Shown here: positions 14,255-23,254 of the stretch, piece after piece
Layout of the letters: the number at the start of each line of letters is the position of its first letter
Position numbering within the stretch: position 1 is the stretch's first letter
DNA from: Mordavella massiliensis
GTDB taxonomy: Bacteria; Bacillota; Clostridia; Lachnospirales; Lachnospiraceae
Length of the DNA: 37,400 bases
Direction: 5' to 3'
Assembly: GCF_016902415.1 (NCBI RefSeq)
Contig: NZ_JACJLV010000025.1
Span: forward strand, 1-37,400
Translations under genes and position numbers: made by a program
Notes under the pieces: generated by a model
Seen by the model: the letters and a program-made list of their open reading frames with translations, nothing else
The model's database searches: none
What the model was told of the DNA's origin: nothing

Positions 14255-15019
14255 ATGGATAATAAACATGACATTTTAGAATTGCTGCGCCAGGTGGCGG
14301 ATGGAAAGGTGTCACCGGAGAACGCCATGCTGGAGTTAAAGGAGGCGCCCTTTGAAGACCTTGCCTATGCCAAGATCGATTTTCACCGCAGCGTCCGTCA
14401 GGGAGCCGCGGAGGTGATCTACGGTGAGGGAAAGACGCCGGAGCAGATCAAAGGGATCGTAGAACGGATGGGCGAGAAGGGGTGCCGCAACATTCTGGTG
14501 ACCCGGATCAGCCAGGAGACTGGAGACTATCTGTCCCGGTTTGTTCCCATAGATTACCATAAGATCCCCCGGCTTGGGATCGCATTTCCGGAAGCCCGGC
14601 CGGGACGGGGAAATATTGTGGTGGCCACTGGAGGGACCAGCGACATGCCGGTGGCAGAAGAGGCGGCGCTGACTGCCGAAGCCATGGGAAATCATGTGAC
14701 CCGGGTTTATGATGTGGGCGTGGCGGGACTTCACCGCCTGCTGTCTAATCTGGATATTCTCATGCAGGCCCGCTGTGTGATCGCAGTGGCAGGCATGGAG
14801 GGAGCCCTGGCTTCCGTGGTGGGCGGACTGGTGGACTGCCCGGTGATCGCAGTACCTACAAGCGTAGGATACGGCGCCAGTTTTGGAGGCTTGTCGGCGC
14901 TTCTGTCCATGCTGAATTCCTGCGCTTCCGGGTGCAGTGTGGTGAATATCGACAATGGATTCGGGGCCGGGTATCTGGCCAGCCGGATTAATCAGATGGA
15001 AGGGATCAAGGAGGAATAA
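14255..15019 (+). CDS. larB: LarB, carboxylase/hydrolase of nickel-pincer cofactor synthesis
   Basis: The 254-residue protein has the short LarB N-terminal helical region (LRQVADGKVSPENAML). Its C-terminal domain resembles PurE-type AIR carboxylase, with VVATGGTSDMPVAEEA and RVYDVGVAGLHRLL. It ends with glycine-rich blocks VAGMEGALASVVGGLV and VGYGASFGGLSALL. LarB carboxylates and hydrolyses nicotinic acid adenine dinucleotide to give the dicarboxylated mononucleotide used by LarE. AGGAAGGAG precedes the ATG, 15 bases after larE. Length and motifs are complete. Confidence 0.94.
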   Translation: MDNKHDILELLRQVADGKVSPENAMLELKEAPFEDLAYAKIDFHRSVRQGAAEVIYGEGKTPEQIKGIVERMGEKGCRNILVTRISQETGDYLSRFVPIDYHKIPRLGIAFPEARPGRGNIVVATGGTSDMPVAEEAALTAEAMGNHVTRVYDVGVAGLHRLLSNLDILMQARCVIAVAGMEGALASVVGGLVDCPVIAVPTSVGYGASFGGLSALLSMLNSCASGCSVVNIDNGFGAGYLASRINQMEGIKEE

Positions 15020-15022
15020 CAG

Positions 15023-16276
15023 ATGCGGACATTATATATCGAATGTAACATGGGGGCAGCCGGTGATATGCTGATGGGCGCCCTGTATGAACTGCTGGAA
15101 GATAAAGAGGGATTTCTGAAGACCATGAACAGCCTGGGACTGCCCGGCGTGCATGTGGAGGCGGAGGCGGGAAAGACCTGCGGGATCGCCGGGACGCATA
15201 TGCGGGTGACAGTACACGGAGAGGAAGAAGCTGCCTGTGGACACGATCATGCGCACGATCATCACCACCACCATCATCATGCCACGCCGGGGCATATCGG
15301 GGAACTGATCGACACCCTGCATCTGCCGGAAGAGGTAAAGAAAGAGGCCAGAGCGGTGTATGACCGGATTGCCCGGGCAGAAGCCAGGGCTCACGGCTGC
15401 CCTGTGGGGGACGTGCATTTCCACGAGGTGGGAGCCCTGGACGCGGTGGCAGATGTGACCGGTGTATGTTATTGCCTGTATCTTCTAAAGCCCGGGCGGA
15501 TCGTGGTTTCCCCGGTCCATGTGGGAAGCGGCACGGTGCGGTGCGCTCACGGGATCATGCCGGTACCGGCGCCTGCCACAGCCAACCTGCTGAAGGGAGC
15601 GCCAAGCTACGGCGGAGAGATCCGGGGAGAACTGTGTACGCCTACCGGAGCTGCGCTTCTTACCCAGTTCGCGGATGCTTTTGGCCCGATGCCGGTGATG
15701 ACAGGCACTGGCGTGGGGATCGGGATTGGAACAAAGGAATTTCCTCAGGCCAACTGTGTGCGGGTATTCCTGGGAGAAAGTCAGGAGTCGGAAGCCGCTG
15801 GCATGGAAGCTGGGGAGACTGGCGCAAATGGCAGGATCACAGAACTGATCTGCAACCTGGACGACATGACGCCGGAGGCCCTTTCCTTTGCCTGTGGCCG
15901 GCTTCTGGAAGCAGGGGCGCTGGACGTGTATACCATTCCCGGCACCATGAAAAAAGGTCGCCCCGGCCATGTACTGACGGTGCTTTGCGAAGAAGGGAAC
16001 GAAGAGGAAATGGTCCGGAAGATATTCCGGGAGACGGCCACCAACGGAGTGCGGGCCCGCCGGTGTGAGAAATATTTCCTGAAGCCGGGGGTGGAGAAGG
16101 TTTCTACGCCCTGGGGCGAGGTGCGGATCAAGACCGCTTTCGGATACGGCGTCACTCATAAGAAACCGGAGTATGAAGACGTGGCTAGGATCGCCAGAGA
16201 GCAGAACCTGCCCTGGGGCAAGGTGCGGGATGAGGTGATCCGCCGGACGGATATTGACGGACAGGAGGAGAAATAA
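15023..16276 (+). CDS. larC: LarC, nickel insertase of the nickel-pincer cofactor (single ORF)
   Basis: This 417-residue protein starts TLYIECNMGAAGDMLMGAL, the typical LarC opening. It has a histidine-rich metal-binding loop at residues 73-95 (GHDHAHDH followed by seven histidines). Later blocks include FHEVGALDAVADVTG, TPTGAALLTQFAD and NLDDMTPEALSFACG, with RRCEKYF near the end. LarC inserts nickel into the dithiocarboxylate cofactor in a CTP-dependent step. In some lactobacilli the gene needs a programmed frameshift between larC1 and larC2; here it is one uninterrupted frame. AAGGAGG lies just before the ATG, which follows larB by three bases. Confidence 0.95.
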   Translation: MRTLYIECNMGAAGDMLMGALYELLEDKEGFLKTMNSLGLPGVHVEAEAGKTCGIAGTHMRVTVHGEEEAACGHDHAHDHHHHHHHATPGHIGELIDTLHLPEEVKKEARAVYDRIARAEARAHGCPVGDVHFHEVGALDAVADVTGVCYCLYLLKPGRIVVSPVHVGSGTVRCAHGIMPVPAPATANLLKGAPSYGGEIRGELCTPTGAALLTQFADAFGPMPVMTGTGVGIGIGTKEFPQANCVRVFLGESQESEAAGMEAGETGANGRITELICNLDDMTPEALSFACGRLLEAGALDVYTIPGTMKKGRPGHVLTVLCEEGNEEEMVRKIFRETATNGVRARRCEKYFLKPGVEKVSTPWGEVRIKTAFGYGVTHKKPEYEDVARIAREQNLPWGKVRDEVIRRTDIDGQEEK

Positions 16277-17893
16277 TTGAGGCGGTTTACGGCAATCATT
16301 CTTACAGCAGGACTTGCGGCAGGTCTTCTGGCAGGCTGCGGCGGGGCTATTGGAAGTGTGGAGACTTCCGGGGAGAGTCAGGCTTCCAGAGAAGATTCCG
16401 TTATCGTTGCCATGGGTCCCACATCGGAGCCGGAGGCAGGATTCGACCCGGCCTTTGGATGGGGCGCAGGCGAGCATGTCCATGAGCCTCTGATCCAGAG
16501 CACTTTGACAGTGACCAACCCGGATCTGACCATCGGCTACGATCTGGCTACAGACACCAGCGTCAGCGAAGACGGACTTACCTGGACGGTGACCATCCGG
16601 AAAGACGTGCAATTTACAGACGGAGAGCCGCTGACTGCCGGGGACGTGGCATTTACCTACAACACGGTGAAAGAGACCAGTTCGGTCAACGATTTCACCA
16701 TGCTGGACCGGGCGGAGGCCCTTGATGATACCACCGTGGTGTTCCATATGACCCGGCCATTTTCCATCTGGCCCTATACCATGGCGGCGGTGGGGATCCT
16801 GCCGGAGCACGCCTATGACAGCCGCACCTACGGGACCAACCCCATCGGCTCTGGCCGGTATATGCTGAAGCAGTGGGATCAGGGGCAGCAGGTGATCCTG
16901 GAGGCCAACCCGGATTATTACGGGGAGGCACCCAAAATGAAACAGGTGACCATTCTTTTTATGGAGGAGGACGCGGCGTTTCTGGCCGCCCAGGCGGGCC
17001 AGGTGGACGTGGCCTATACTTCCGCCACGTATTCGTATCAGAACATAGACGGGTATGAGCTGGCCGCTTATGAGACGGTGGACAACCGGGGATTCAATCT
17101 GCCGGCGGTCCCGGAGGGGACGGATGAGGAAGGCAGACAGACAGGAAATGACTTCACTTCGGATGTGCGGGTGCGAAGAGCCATCAATCTGGGGATCGAC
17201 CGCCAGGAAATGATCGATCATGTGCTGAACGGTTACGGAAGCCCGGCTTACAGTGTCTGCGACCAGCTTCCCTGGTACAGTGAAGCTTCGGAAGTAGCTT
17301 ACGACCCGAAAGAAGCGGGGAAATTATTGGACGAGGCGGGCTGGAGAATGGGACCAGACGGCGTCCGGGAAAAGGACGGTGTGAAGGCCAGTCTGAACCT
17401 GCTGTTTTCTACCGGAGATTCGGTCCGCCAGGCGCTGGTGGAAGATTTTGCGGATCAGATGGAGGAGCTGGGGATCGCCTGCACCACCGAGGGCGTGGGC
17501 TGGGATGCGGCCTATGACCGGGCGCTTGCGGACCCGCTGCTGTGGGGATGGGGCGCTCATACCCCCATGGAGCTTTATAACATTTACCATACAGAAGAAA
17601 AGAGCGGCTCCGCCCGGTATTCCCCCTATGGAAATGAGGCGGTGGACGCATATATGGATCAGGCGCTGGCAAGCGGGGATCTGGAGGAATCCTATGCCCT
17701 GTGGCAGAAGGCCCAGTGGGACGGGACCACCGGCGTGACCCAGGAGGGAGATGTTCCCTGGGTGTGGCTGGTGAATATCGACCATCTTTACTGGGTGCGT
17801 GACGGCCTTAGGGTGGCGGAGCAGAAGATCCATCCCCACGGCCACGGCTGGTCTGTAGTCAATAACGTGGATCAGTGGAGCTGGGAAGAGTAG
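16277..17893 (+). CDS. Nickel/peptide-type ABC transporter solute-binding lipoprotein (SBP family 5)
   Basis: The protein (538 residues) uses a TTG start directly after the larC stop; AGGAGG lies about eight bases upstream. It has a lipoprotein signal with lipobox LLAGC (Cys 21). The body is a family 5 solute-binding protein: VHEPLIQSTLTV, the SEDGLTWTVTIRKDVQFTDGEPLTAGDVAFT region, and RVRRAINLGIDRQEMIDHVL. This family binds peptides or nickel. Nickel is the likely ligand because of the lar genes before it and Nik-type ATPases after it; the sequence alone does not prove it. The protein looks intact although its permease genes are damaged. Confidence 0.88.
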   Translation: MRRFTAIILTAGLAAGLLAGCGGAIGSVETSGESQASREDSVIVAMGPTSEPEAGFDPAFGWGAGEHVHEPLIQSTLTVTNPDLTIGYDLATDTSVSEDGLTWTVTIRKDVQFTDGEPLTAGDVAFTYNTVKETSSVNDFTMLDRAEALDDTTVVFHMTRPFSIWPYTMAAVGILPEHAYDSRTYGTNPIGSGRYMLKQWDQGQQVILEANPDYYGEAPKMKQVTILFMEEDAAFLAAQAGQVDVAYTSATYSYQNIDGYELAAYETVDNRGFNLPAVPEGTDEEGRQTGNDFTSDVRVRRAINLGIDRQEMIDHVLNGYGSPAYSVCDQLPWYSEASEVAYDPKEAGKLLDEAGWRMGPDGVREKDGVKASLNLLFSTGDSVRQALVEDFADQMEELGIACTTEGVGWDAAYDRALADPLLWGWGAHTPMELYNIYHTEEKSGSARYSPYGNEAVDAYMDQALASGDLEESYALWQKAQWDGTTGVTQEGDVPWVWLVNIDHLYWVRDGLRVAEQKIHPHGHGWSVVNNVDQWSWEE

Positions 17894-17906
17894 AAAGGAG
17901 CACGGC

Positions 17907-18380
17907 GTGAAACATCGTCTTACATTTGCGGGGAAAAAGTTCATACGGATGGGGACGCTGCTTCTGGGCGTAAGCCTGGTGACCTTTCTTCTGATGAACG
18001 CGTCGCCCTTAGACCCGCTTCAGACCAACGTGGGCGAGACGGCGCTTGGGTCCATGAGCCGGGAACAGGTGGAAAACCTGAGAGCTTACTGGGGCGTGGA
18101 CACCCCGGCGGCAGAGAGGTATCTTGGATGGCTGGGAAATGCGCTGACAGGAGACCTGGGAGAATCTCTTCTCTACCGGCAGCCGGTGCTTGCGGTGGTG
18201 GGCCAGAGGCTGTCCGGCTCGGTGCTTCTTCTTCTCACTGCCTGGCTGCTGTCCGGGATCCTGGGGCTTGCTCTTGGCGTCCCTTCAGGTCCGGCCGGGG
18301 GAAGTTGCGGCCATCGTGGGCGCCAGCGGGTCGGGGAAGAGTCTGCTGGCCCATGCGATCCTTGGGATCCTTCCCTATAA
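17907..18380 (+). pseudogene. Truncated NikB-type permease, fused by deletion to a nikD fragment
   Basis: A GTG start with AAAGGAG before it opens a NikB/DppB-type permease: membrane segment GTLLLGVSLVTFLLMNASPLDP, then LGWLGNALTGDLGESLLYRQPV and SGSVLLLLTAWLLSGILGLALGV. Similarity to the family ends near 18280, at about residue 125 of an expected ~315. The frame then runs out of frame through nikD sequence to a stop at 18380. The C-terminal permease core with the EAA loop is absent. No nikC follows, so the importer has lost its channel. See the finding on this junction. Confidence 0.85.
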
Positions 18381-18966
18381 CAGCCACATGGAGGGAGAGA
18401 TCCTCTATGACGGTGAGCCATTGACCAGAGAACGACAGGAAAAACTGCGGGGGAGGGAGATCGCGCTGATCCCACAGGGCGTCATCTGTCTGGATCCGCT
18501 GATGAAGGTGGGGCCTCAGCTGTGGAAGGGAAAGAAGGACCCGGAGACCAGGAGGCAGTTCCGGGAAGCCCTGGCCCGGTACGGGCTGGGACCGGAGACA
18601 GAGGATCTCTATCCCTTTGAACTGTCCGGGGGGATGGCAAGAAGGGTGTTGATCGCTTCTGCCGCTGCGGAGCGCCCCAGGCTGATCGTGGCGGATGAGC
18701 CGACGCCAGGACTGGATACGGGGACGGCCAGGAGGATCCTGGGACACTTCCGGGAACTGGCGGACGAGGGGGCGGCGGTGCTCCTTATTACCCATGATCT
18801 TGAACTTGCGCTGGAAGTGGCAGACCGGGTGTCTGTGTTTTATCAGGGGGAATCGGTTGAAGAGATCACACCGGAAGAATTCCGGCGTCCGGAGACTTTG
18901 GAGCACCCCTTTACCCGGGCGCTCTGGCAGGCGATGCAGGAAGAAGGAGGCGCAGGATGGAGTTAG
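18280..18966 (+). pseudogene. 5'-truncated NikD-type ABC ATPase
   Basis: From about 18280 the frame reads SLQVRPGEVAAIVG, then Walker A GASGSGKS, Q-loop ALIPQG, signature LSGGMARR, Walker B LIVADEPTPGLD and H-loop LLITHD. This is a NikD/DppD-type ATPase lacking its first ~20-25 residues and any start codon of its own. An in-frame TTG at 18190 lies inside the nikB remnant and would add about 30 meaningless residues. All visible catalytic motifs are intact, so the break is recent or the product may still fold if translated. It ends overlapping nikE. Confidence 0.85.
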
Positions 18967-19613
18967 AGGCAAGAGAGGTTACCTTTTATTATCCGGGAAA
19001 GAAGAAACATCCGGTGCTGGATCATGTGAACCTTACCATCGCGCCCGGGGAGCGGGTGGGACTGAAAGGGAAAAGCGGCCGGGGCAAGACCACGCTGTGC
19101 CGGCTGCTGGCGGGATACGAGGCTCCAAAAGGAGGACAGGTTCTGCTGGACGGGAAAGAGGTAAGAGCCTATCGGGGCGTCTGCCCGGTGCAGATGATCT
19201 GGCAGCACCCGGAGACGGCAGTGGATCCCAGGCTTCGGATGAAGGAGACGCTTGCGGAGGCGGGGATTAGACTCTCGGGTACGATAACGAGCAATCCGGC
19301 AAAGAATGATGAAGAAACGCTGCGGGACCGGGAACTCCTGGACCGGCTGGGGATCCGGGAGGAATGGCTGGACCGGTTCCCCTCCGAACTGTCCGGCGGG
19401 GAGCTGCAGCGGTTCTGCCTTGCCAGAGCGCTGCGCCCGGGCGTAAGATTCCTTCTCTGCGATGAGATCACCGCCATGCTGGATCTGGTGACCCGGGCCA
19501 GGATCTGGAACTGCCTCATGGAGGAGGCAAAGAAGCGGGAACTGGGGCTTCTGGTGGTGAGCCATGATGAAAAGCTGCTGGGGAGAGTGTGCACCAGAGT
19601 GGTGGAACTGTAA
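18957..19613 (+). CDS. nikE: NikE-type ABC importer ATPase
   Basis: This 218-residue ATPase has all key motifs: Walker A GKSGRGKTT, Q-loop VQMIWQHPE, signature LSGGELQR, Walker B FLLCDEITAMLD and H-loop VVSHDE. It matches NikE/DppF-type second ATPases of nickel or peptide importers, somewhat shorter than the usual 260-270 residues because it lacks the C-terminal extension. The ATG overlaps the nikD stop and is preceded by GGAGG. It closes the operon before a strong terminator. It appears intact but has no complete permease partner in the window. Confidence 0.88.
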   Translation: MELEAREVTFYYPGKKKHPVLDHVNLTIAPGERVGLKGKSGRGKTTLCRLLAGYEAPKGGQVLLDGKEVRAYRGVCPVQMIWQHPETAVDPRLRMKETLAEAGIRLSGTITSNPAKNDEETLRDRELLDRLGIREEWLDRFPSELSGGELQRFCLARALRPGVRFLLCDEITAMLDLVTRARIWNCLMEEAKKRELGLLVVSHDEKLLGRVCTRVVEL

Positions 19614-19673
19614 GAAGAATGTTTTAGAAGGGTGCATGTTTTTTAGAAACAGAATAAAGAACGTATATAGATA

Positions 19674-19711
19674 AGCAGGTAAAAGCGCCATAGCGCCTTT
19701 ACCTGCTTTTT
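19674..19711 (+). terminator. Intrinsic terminator closing the lar-nik operon
   Basis: AGCAGGTAAAAGCGC at 19674-19688 pairs with GCGCCTTTACCTGCT at 19693-19707 (one mismatch) and is followed by TTTT. The remaining sequence to the next gene at 19815 is A-rich with no clear promoter. Confidence 0.85.
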
Positions 19712-19814
19712 ACATAGATTTCACAGGAAACAGATAGAGCGGTTTTCTAAAATAAAGGAAAATAAAAGGAAGAATATCAGGCAGGATCAAGCCGGAAAAC
19801 AGGAGGGAACCGGG

Positions 19815-21476
19815 ATGTATATGAGTAAACAGATGAAAAGGATTTTCCTTGGTATATTAGCCGGGATGCTGCTTTTAACAGGATGTGGGGCAGACTCAGG
19901 GACTGGCCGGGAAGAGGAACCCCGGGAAAGTCAGAATACGGAAGGGAAAGCAGAAGAACAGGAAAAGCAGGAGATCACCAGGGTTCCGGGAGGCCAGATC
20001 CGCATATTGTCAGGGTCTGAAAACCAGGAACTGGAAACCATTATCCAGGAATGCAGTGAGGCTACAGGCGTGGAGATTCAGATGGAATATAAAGGCTCTG
20101 TGGATATTATGAGGGAACTGGAAAATGGAGCGCCGGATTACGATGCGGTGTGGCCGGCCAGCAGTATCTGGGTTTCCATGGGCGATACCGGGCATCTGAT
20201 CAAGCACAGTCAGTCCATTTCCATGACGCCGGTGGTATTTGGCATCAGGGAAAGTCTGGCGGAAAAGCTCGGGTTTGTGGGAGAAAAGGTATCGGTCAAT
20301 GATATCCTGACAGCAATCCGGGATGGGGAAATGAGCTTTTGCATGACCAGCGCCACCCAGTCCAATTCCGGGGCCAGCGCCTATATTGGATTCTTATATG
20401 CTCTTCTCGGGAAGCAGGAGGGACTTACGTCAGAAGATCTGCAGAAGCCGGATCTTCAGGCGGATATCAGGGAACTGTTAAGCGGCGTGGAGCGAAGCTC
20501 CGGCAGTTCGGACTGGCTCAAAGATATGTTCCTGGAAGGAGACTATGACGCCATGGTCAACTATGAATGCCTGATCATTGACGCCAATCAGCAGCTGGAA
20601 GCGGAAGGAAAAGAACCTTTGTATGTGGTCTATCCCTATGATGGCCTTTCTATCGCAGATTCACCGCTGGGTTATGTGGACCATGGCGATGCGGAAAAAG
20701 AGGAAGCCTTTCTGGCAGTACAGGAATATCTCCTCTCAGACAAAGCACAGGCAGAGATTGAGGCTACAGGACGCCGGATCAATGCTGGTGGCGTCTCCAA
20801 AGAAAATCAGGATGTATTCAACAGTGACTGGGGCATTGACACGGAACGGATCTTGTCGCCGATCCAGATGCCGGAGGCCGCGGTGCTGACAGAGGCGCTG
20901 AATGTCTACCAGACCAGTTTTAAGAAGCCTTCTCTTAACATTTACTGTCTGGACTTTTCGGGCAGCATGTCGGGAACAGGAGAGGAACAACTCAAAGAAG
21001 CGATGGCCCAGATCCTGTTGCAGGAGAACGCCAGAAAGAATTTCCTTCAGGCAAATGCAGGAGAAGTAAATGAGGTGGTGTTCTTTGATGATACGATCCT
21101 GGATGTACAGGCGGCGGCCGATGATTCGGATGAAGCGCTGGCAGAGCTGAACCAGAAGGTGGCGGATTTCCAGATCGCGGGAGGTACGGATATTTACCGG
21201 GCGGCTGCAGAAGCACTGGAGATTGCCTCTGGATATGATCTGACAAACTATACGCCGGCCATTATTCTGATGACCGATGGCCGGTCCAACTATAACTACA
21301 GTAATTTTGAAGAGGTCTGGAACCGGTATGAAGAGGACATCCCGATTTTTTCTATTACCTTTGGGGATGCCGATCCAGGACAGCTGGAAGAACTGGCTAA
21401 AATAAGTGGCGGCCGGGTGTTTGACGGCACCAAAGATCTGACGGCGGCCTTCCGCAGTGTGAAAGGATACAATTAG
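19815..21476 (+). CDS. Lipoprotein fusing a solute-binding domain to a von Willebrand factor A domain
   Basis: The 553-residue protein has a lipobox LLTGC (Cys 24), a charged linker, and a type II periplasmic-binding-like domain (about residues 60-350, with PDYDAVWPASSIW and TSATQSNSGASAYIG). A VWA domain (about 372-550) follows with a complete metal site: DFSGSMS (Asp 380), GGTDIY (Thr 458) and MTDGRS (Asp 488). It would sit on the outside of the membrane, bind a small ligand or anion, and contact a partner through the metal site. AGGAGGG lies seven bases before the ATG. It leads a four-gene operon ending in telA and lacks any transporter permease. Confidence 0.88.
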   Translation: MYMSKQMKRIFLGILAGMLLLTGCGADSGTGREEEPRESQNTEGKAEEQEKQEITRVPGGQIRILSGSENQELETIIQECSEATGVEIQMEYKGSVDIMRELENGAPDYDAVWPASSIWVSMGDTGHLIKHSQSISMTPVVFGIRESLAEKLGFVGEKVSVNDILTAIRDGEMSFCMTSATQSNSGASAYIGFLYALLGKQEGLTSEDLQKPDLQADIRELLSGVERSSGSSDWLKDMFLEGDYDAMVNYECLIIDANQQLEAEGKEPLYVVYPYDGLSIADSPLGYVDHGDAEKEEAFLAVQEYLLSDKAQAEIEATGRRINAGGVSKENQDVFNSDWGIDTERILSPIQMPEAAVLTEALNVYQTSFKKPSLNIYCLDFSGSMSGTGEEQLKEAMAQILLQENARKNFLQANAGEVNEVVFFDDTILDVQAAADDSDEALAELNQKVADFQIAGGTDIYRAAAEALEIASGYDLTNYTPAIILMTDGRSNYNYSNFEEVWNRYEEDIPIFSITFGDADPGQLEELAKISGGRVFDGTKDLTAAFRSVKGYN

Positions 21477-21479
21477 AAC

Positions 21480-22133
21480 ATGAAAAGAAACTGGAAAGAA
21501 ATCATCAGTATTGCGGCTTCGGCAGGATTATCTCTGGCGGTATTCCTGGGACTTCTTGCCGGACTTGGCTGGAATCTTCTGTTGTGCATGGGTCTGGCAG
21601 CCGCTTCCTATCCGGGATTTCTGCTGGTGCTGCGTCCGGTTAAAAAAATTGGAAGAATGGAAGTAGAAAAAATCGGTAATGGAGAAGTTCTTCATGAAAG
21701 GCTTCTGGAGGCTGGCACGGATTACCGGAGAATGCAAAAGGCAGCGGGCAAGATTCTGGATCCTGTATTAAAGCAGGACGCACAGACCCTTCTTACAACG
21801 GCGGGAAGCATTTTAAAATTTCTGACAGACAATCCAAAGAAAATCCCGTCGGCCAGACGCTATATTGATTACTACCAGGAGACGGCAGCCAATGTGCTGG
21901 AAAATTATGTAGAACTGCAGGACAGCAGACTTGCCACAAAAGAAGCGCAGAGAATATTACAGAATACAAAAGAAGCGGTGGCAACTTTGAAAGAGGCTTT
22001 TCAGATGCAGTTTGAAAAGCTGCTGCAAAATGAACTGATGGATATGGAGGCGGATCTGAATCTTCTGAAACAGACCCTCCGTTCAGAAGGATATATAGAA
22101 ACAGGCAAACAGAGAAAGCAGGAAAACGAATGA
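21480..22133 (+). CDS. XpaC-like membrane protein (5-bromo-4-chloroindolyl phosphate hydrolysis family)
   Basis: The 217-residue protein has two N-terminal membrane helices (about residues 9-26 and 30-50) and a long helical cytoplasmic part, including PSARRYIDYYQETAANVLENY and TLKEAFQMQFEKLLQNELMDMEADLNLLKQTL (given as two parts of one helix). That layout and these blocks match XpaC. The family name comes from an old indicator-dye phenotype; its true role is unknown. XpaC genes commonly sit beside TelA genes, as in Bacillus xpaC-yaaN, and telA is two genes downstream here. The start lies three bases after the previous stop with a weak ribosome site, so translation is probably coupled. Confidence 0.8.
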   Translation: MKRNWKEIISIAASAGLSLAVFLGLLAGLGWNLLLCMGLAAASYPGFLLVLRPVKKIGRMEVEKIGNGEVLHERLLEAGTDYRRMQKAAGKILDPVLKQDAQTLLTTAGSILKFLTDNPKKIPSARRYIDYYQETAANVLENYVELQDSRLATKEAQRILQNTKEAVATLKEAFQMQFEKLLQNELMDMEADLNLLKQTLRSEGYIETGKQRKQENE

Positions 22134-23236
22134 AGAAAAAAATCATAGGTCTGATTCTTCTGGTCTGCGTGATGGGGGTCATCGGAGGAATCTATCTCCT
22201 GACCGGCGGGACCGGGGAACTGGGAGAAGAAAAACGGACAGAAGGGCAGCAGGTGACGAAAACGAAACCGGCTACGCAGGTCAGCGGGTATATTGGCGGA
22301 GAAAAAGTAGGGTTTCTGGAAGATGAGGAAGTGCTGGAGATCTTAAGAAATGAATATGGTCTGGATGTGGATTATTCAAAAGCCGGTTCTCTGGATATGA
22401 TGACGGCAGATCTGTCCGGACGGAATTATCTTTTCCCTTCCAGCAGCATTGCACTGGAATATTACGAAGAACTCCACGGAACGCCGAAGCAGAGTGAGAT
22501 TATTTTAAATACGCCGATTGTATTGTATACCCACAAGATCGTCCTGGACGCCTTTGAACAACAGGGACTGATCACAAAGGATGGAGAAGTTAATTATATT
22601 GATATGAATCAACTGGTCGCAATGATCCAGAATGATACCAAGTGGGCGGATATCGGCGTGCCTGAACTATACGGCAGTGTCTCTGTAGACACCACGGATC
22701 CGGCAAAGTCCAATTCCGGAAATATGTTTGCGGCGCTTCTGGCAGATGTGCTGAACGGCGGCCAGACCCTGACGCCGGAAGGCGTGGGAGAGATTCTGCC
22801 GCAGCTTCAGGCTATTTTCGGCAAGCTGGGATATATGGAGACATCCTCTGCGGATCTGTTCGATCAGTTCCTGCGGATGGGGGTGGGGGCGACACCGGTT
22901 GCCGCAGGTTATGAGAGCCAGATCATCGAGTATGCCCAGATGAATCCGGAAGCATACGAAAAGATCAAGGATGATGTTGTGATCCTTTATCCGGCGCCTA
23001 CTGTGTGGTCTGCTCATGTATTGATCGCCATAGACGAAAGCGGACAGACATTGCTCAAGGGGCTTCAGGATGAAACGGTACAGGAACTGGCCTGGAAAAA
23101 GCATGGTTTCCGCACTGGCAGCGCAGGAACCTCCCAGGGAGAAACCGAAGTGACCGGGATTGCGGACAGCATCACGCAGGTGGCGCAGGTTCCGTCCTAC
23201 GAAGTGATGCGGCAGATCATAGAAGGACTGCAATAG
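22130..23236 (+). CDS. Membrane-anchored solute-binding-like protein
   Basis: This 368-residue protein begins with a membrane segment KKIIGLILLVCVMGVIGGIYLL; the Cys at 13 follows LLV, so it is not a standard lipobox and may be a signal anchor. The rest resembles a type II solute-binding fold: IGGEKVGFLEDEEVLEIL, then NYLFPSSSIALEYYEEL, SVDTTDPAKSNSGNMFAALLA and VAAGYESQIIEYAQ. The SNSGNMF motif parallels SNSGASA in the VWA lipoprotein, so the two may be relatives. No VWA domain is present. The ATG overlaps the xpaC-like stop (ATGA). Its ligand is unknown. Confidence 0.75.
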   Translation: MKKKIIGLILLVCVMGVIGGIYLLTGGTGELGEEKRTEGQQVTKTKPATQVSGYIGGEKVGFLEDEEVLEILRNEYGLDVDYSKAGSLDMMTADLSGRNYLFPSSSIALEYYEELHGTPKQSEIILNTPIVLYTHKIVLDAFEQQGLITKDGEVNYIDMNQLVAMIQNDTKWADIGVPELYGSVSVDTTDPAKSNSGNMFAALLADVLNGGQTLTPEGVGEILPQLQAIFGKLGYMETSSADLFDQFLRMGVGATPVAAGYESQIIEYAQMNPEAYEKIKDDVVILYPAPTVWSAHVLIAIDESGQTLLKGLQDETVQELAWKKHGFRTGSAGTSQGETEVTGIADSITQVAQVPSYEVMRQIIEGLQ

Positions 23237-23254
23237 CAGAGAAAGGGGAAAGAA

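Noticed and set aside
15241-15290. Run of histidines as a possible cloning tag artefact
   Set aside because: Histidine-rich loops at this position are typical of LarC and fit nickel binding. The sequence is inside the gene and in frame.
15485-17221. 578-residue open frame on the minus strand across larC and the solute-binding gene
   Set aside because: It is the mirror of two well-supported plus-strand genes with GC-rich third positions, has no ribosome site, and its translation has no domain-like pattern.
18190-18283. TTG start of a 258-residue ATPase ORF
   Set aside because: The first ~30 residues are nikB sequence read in the wrong frame and have no relation to ATPases, so this is not a genuine N-terminus.
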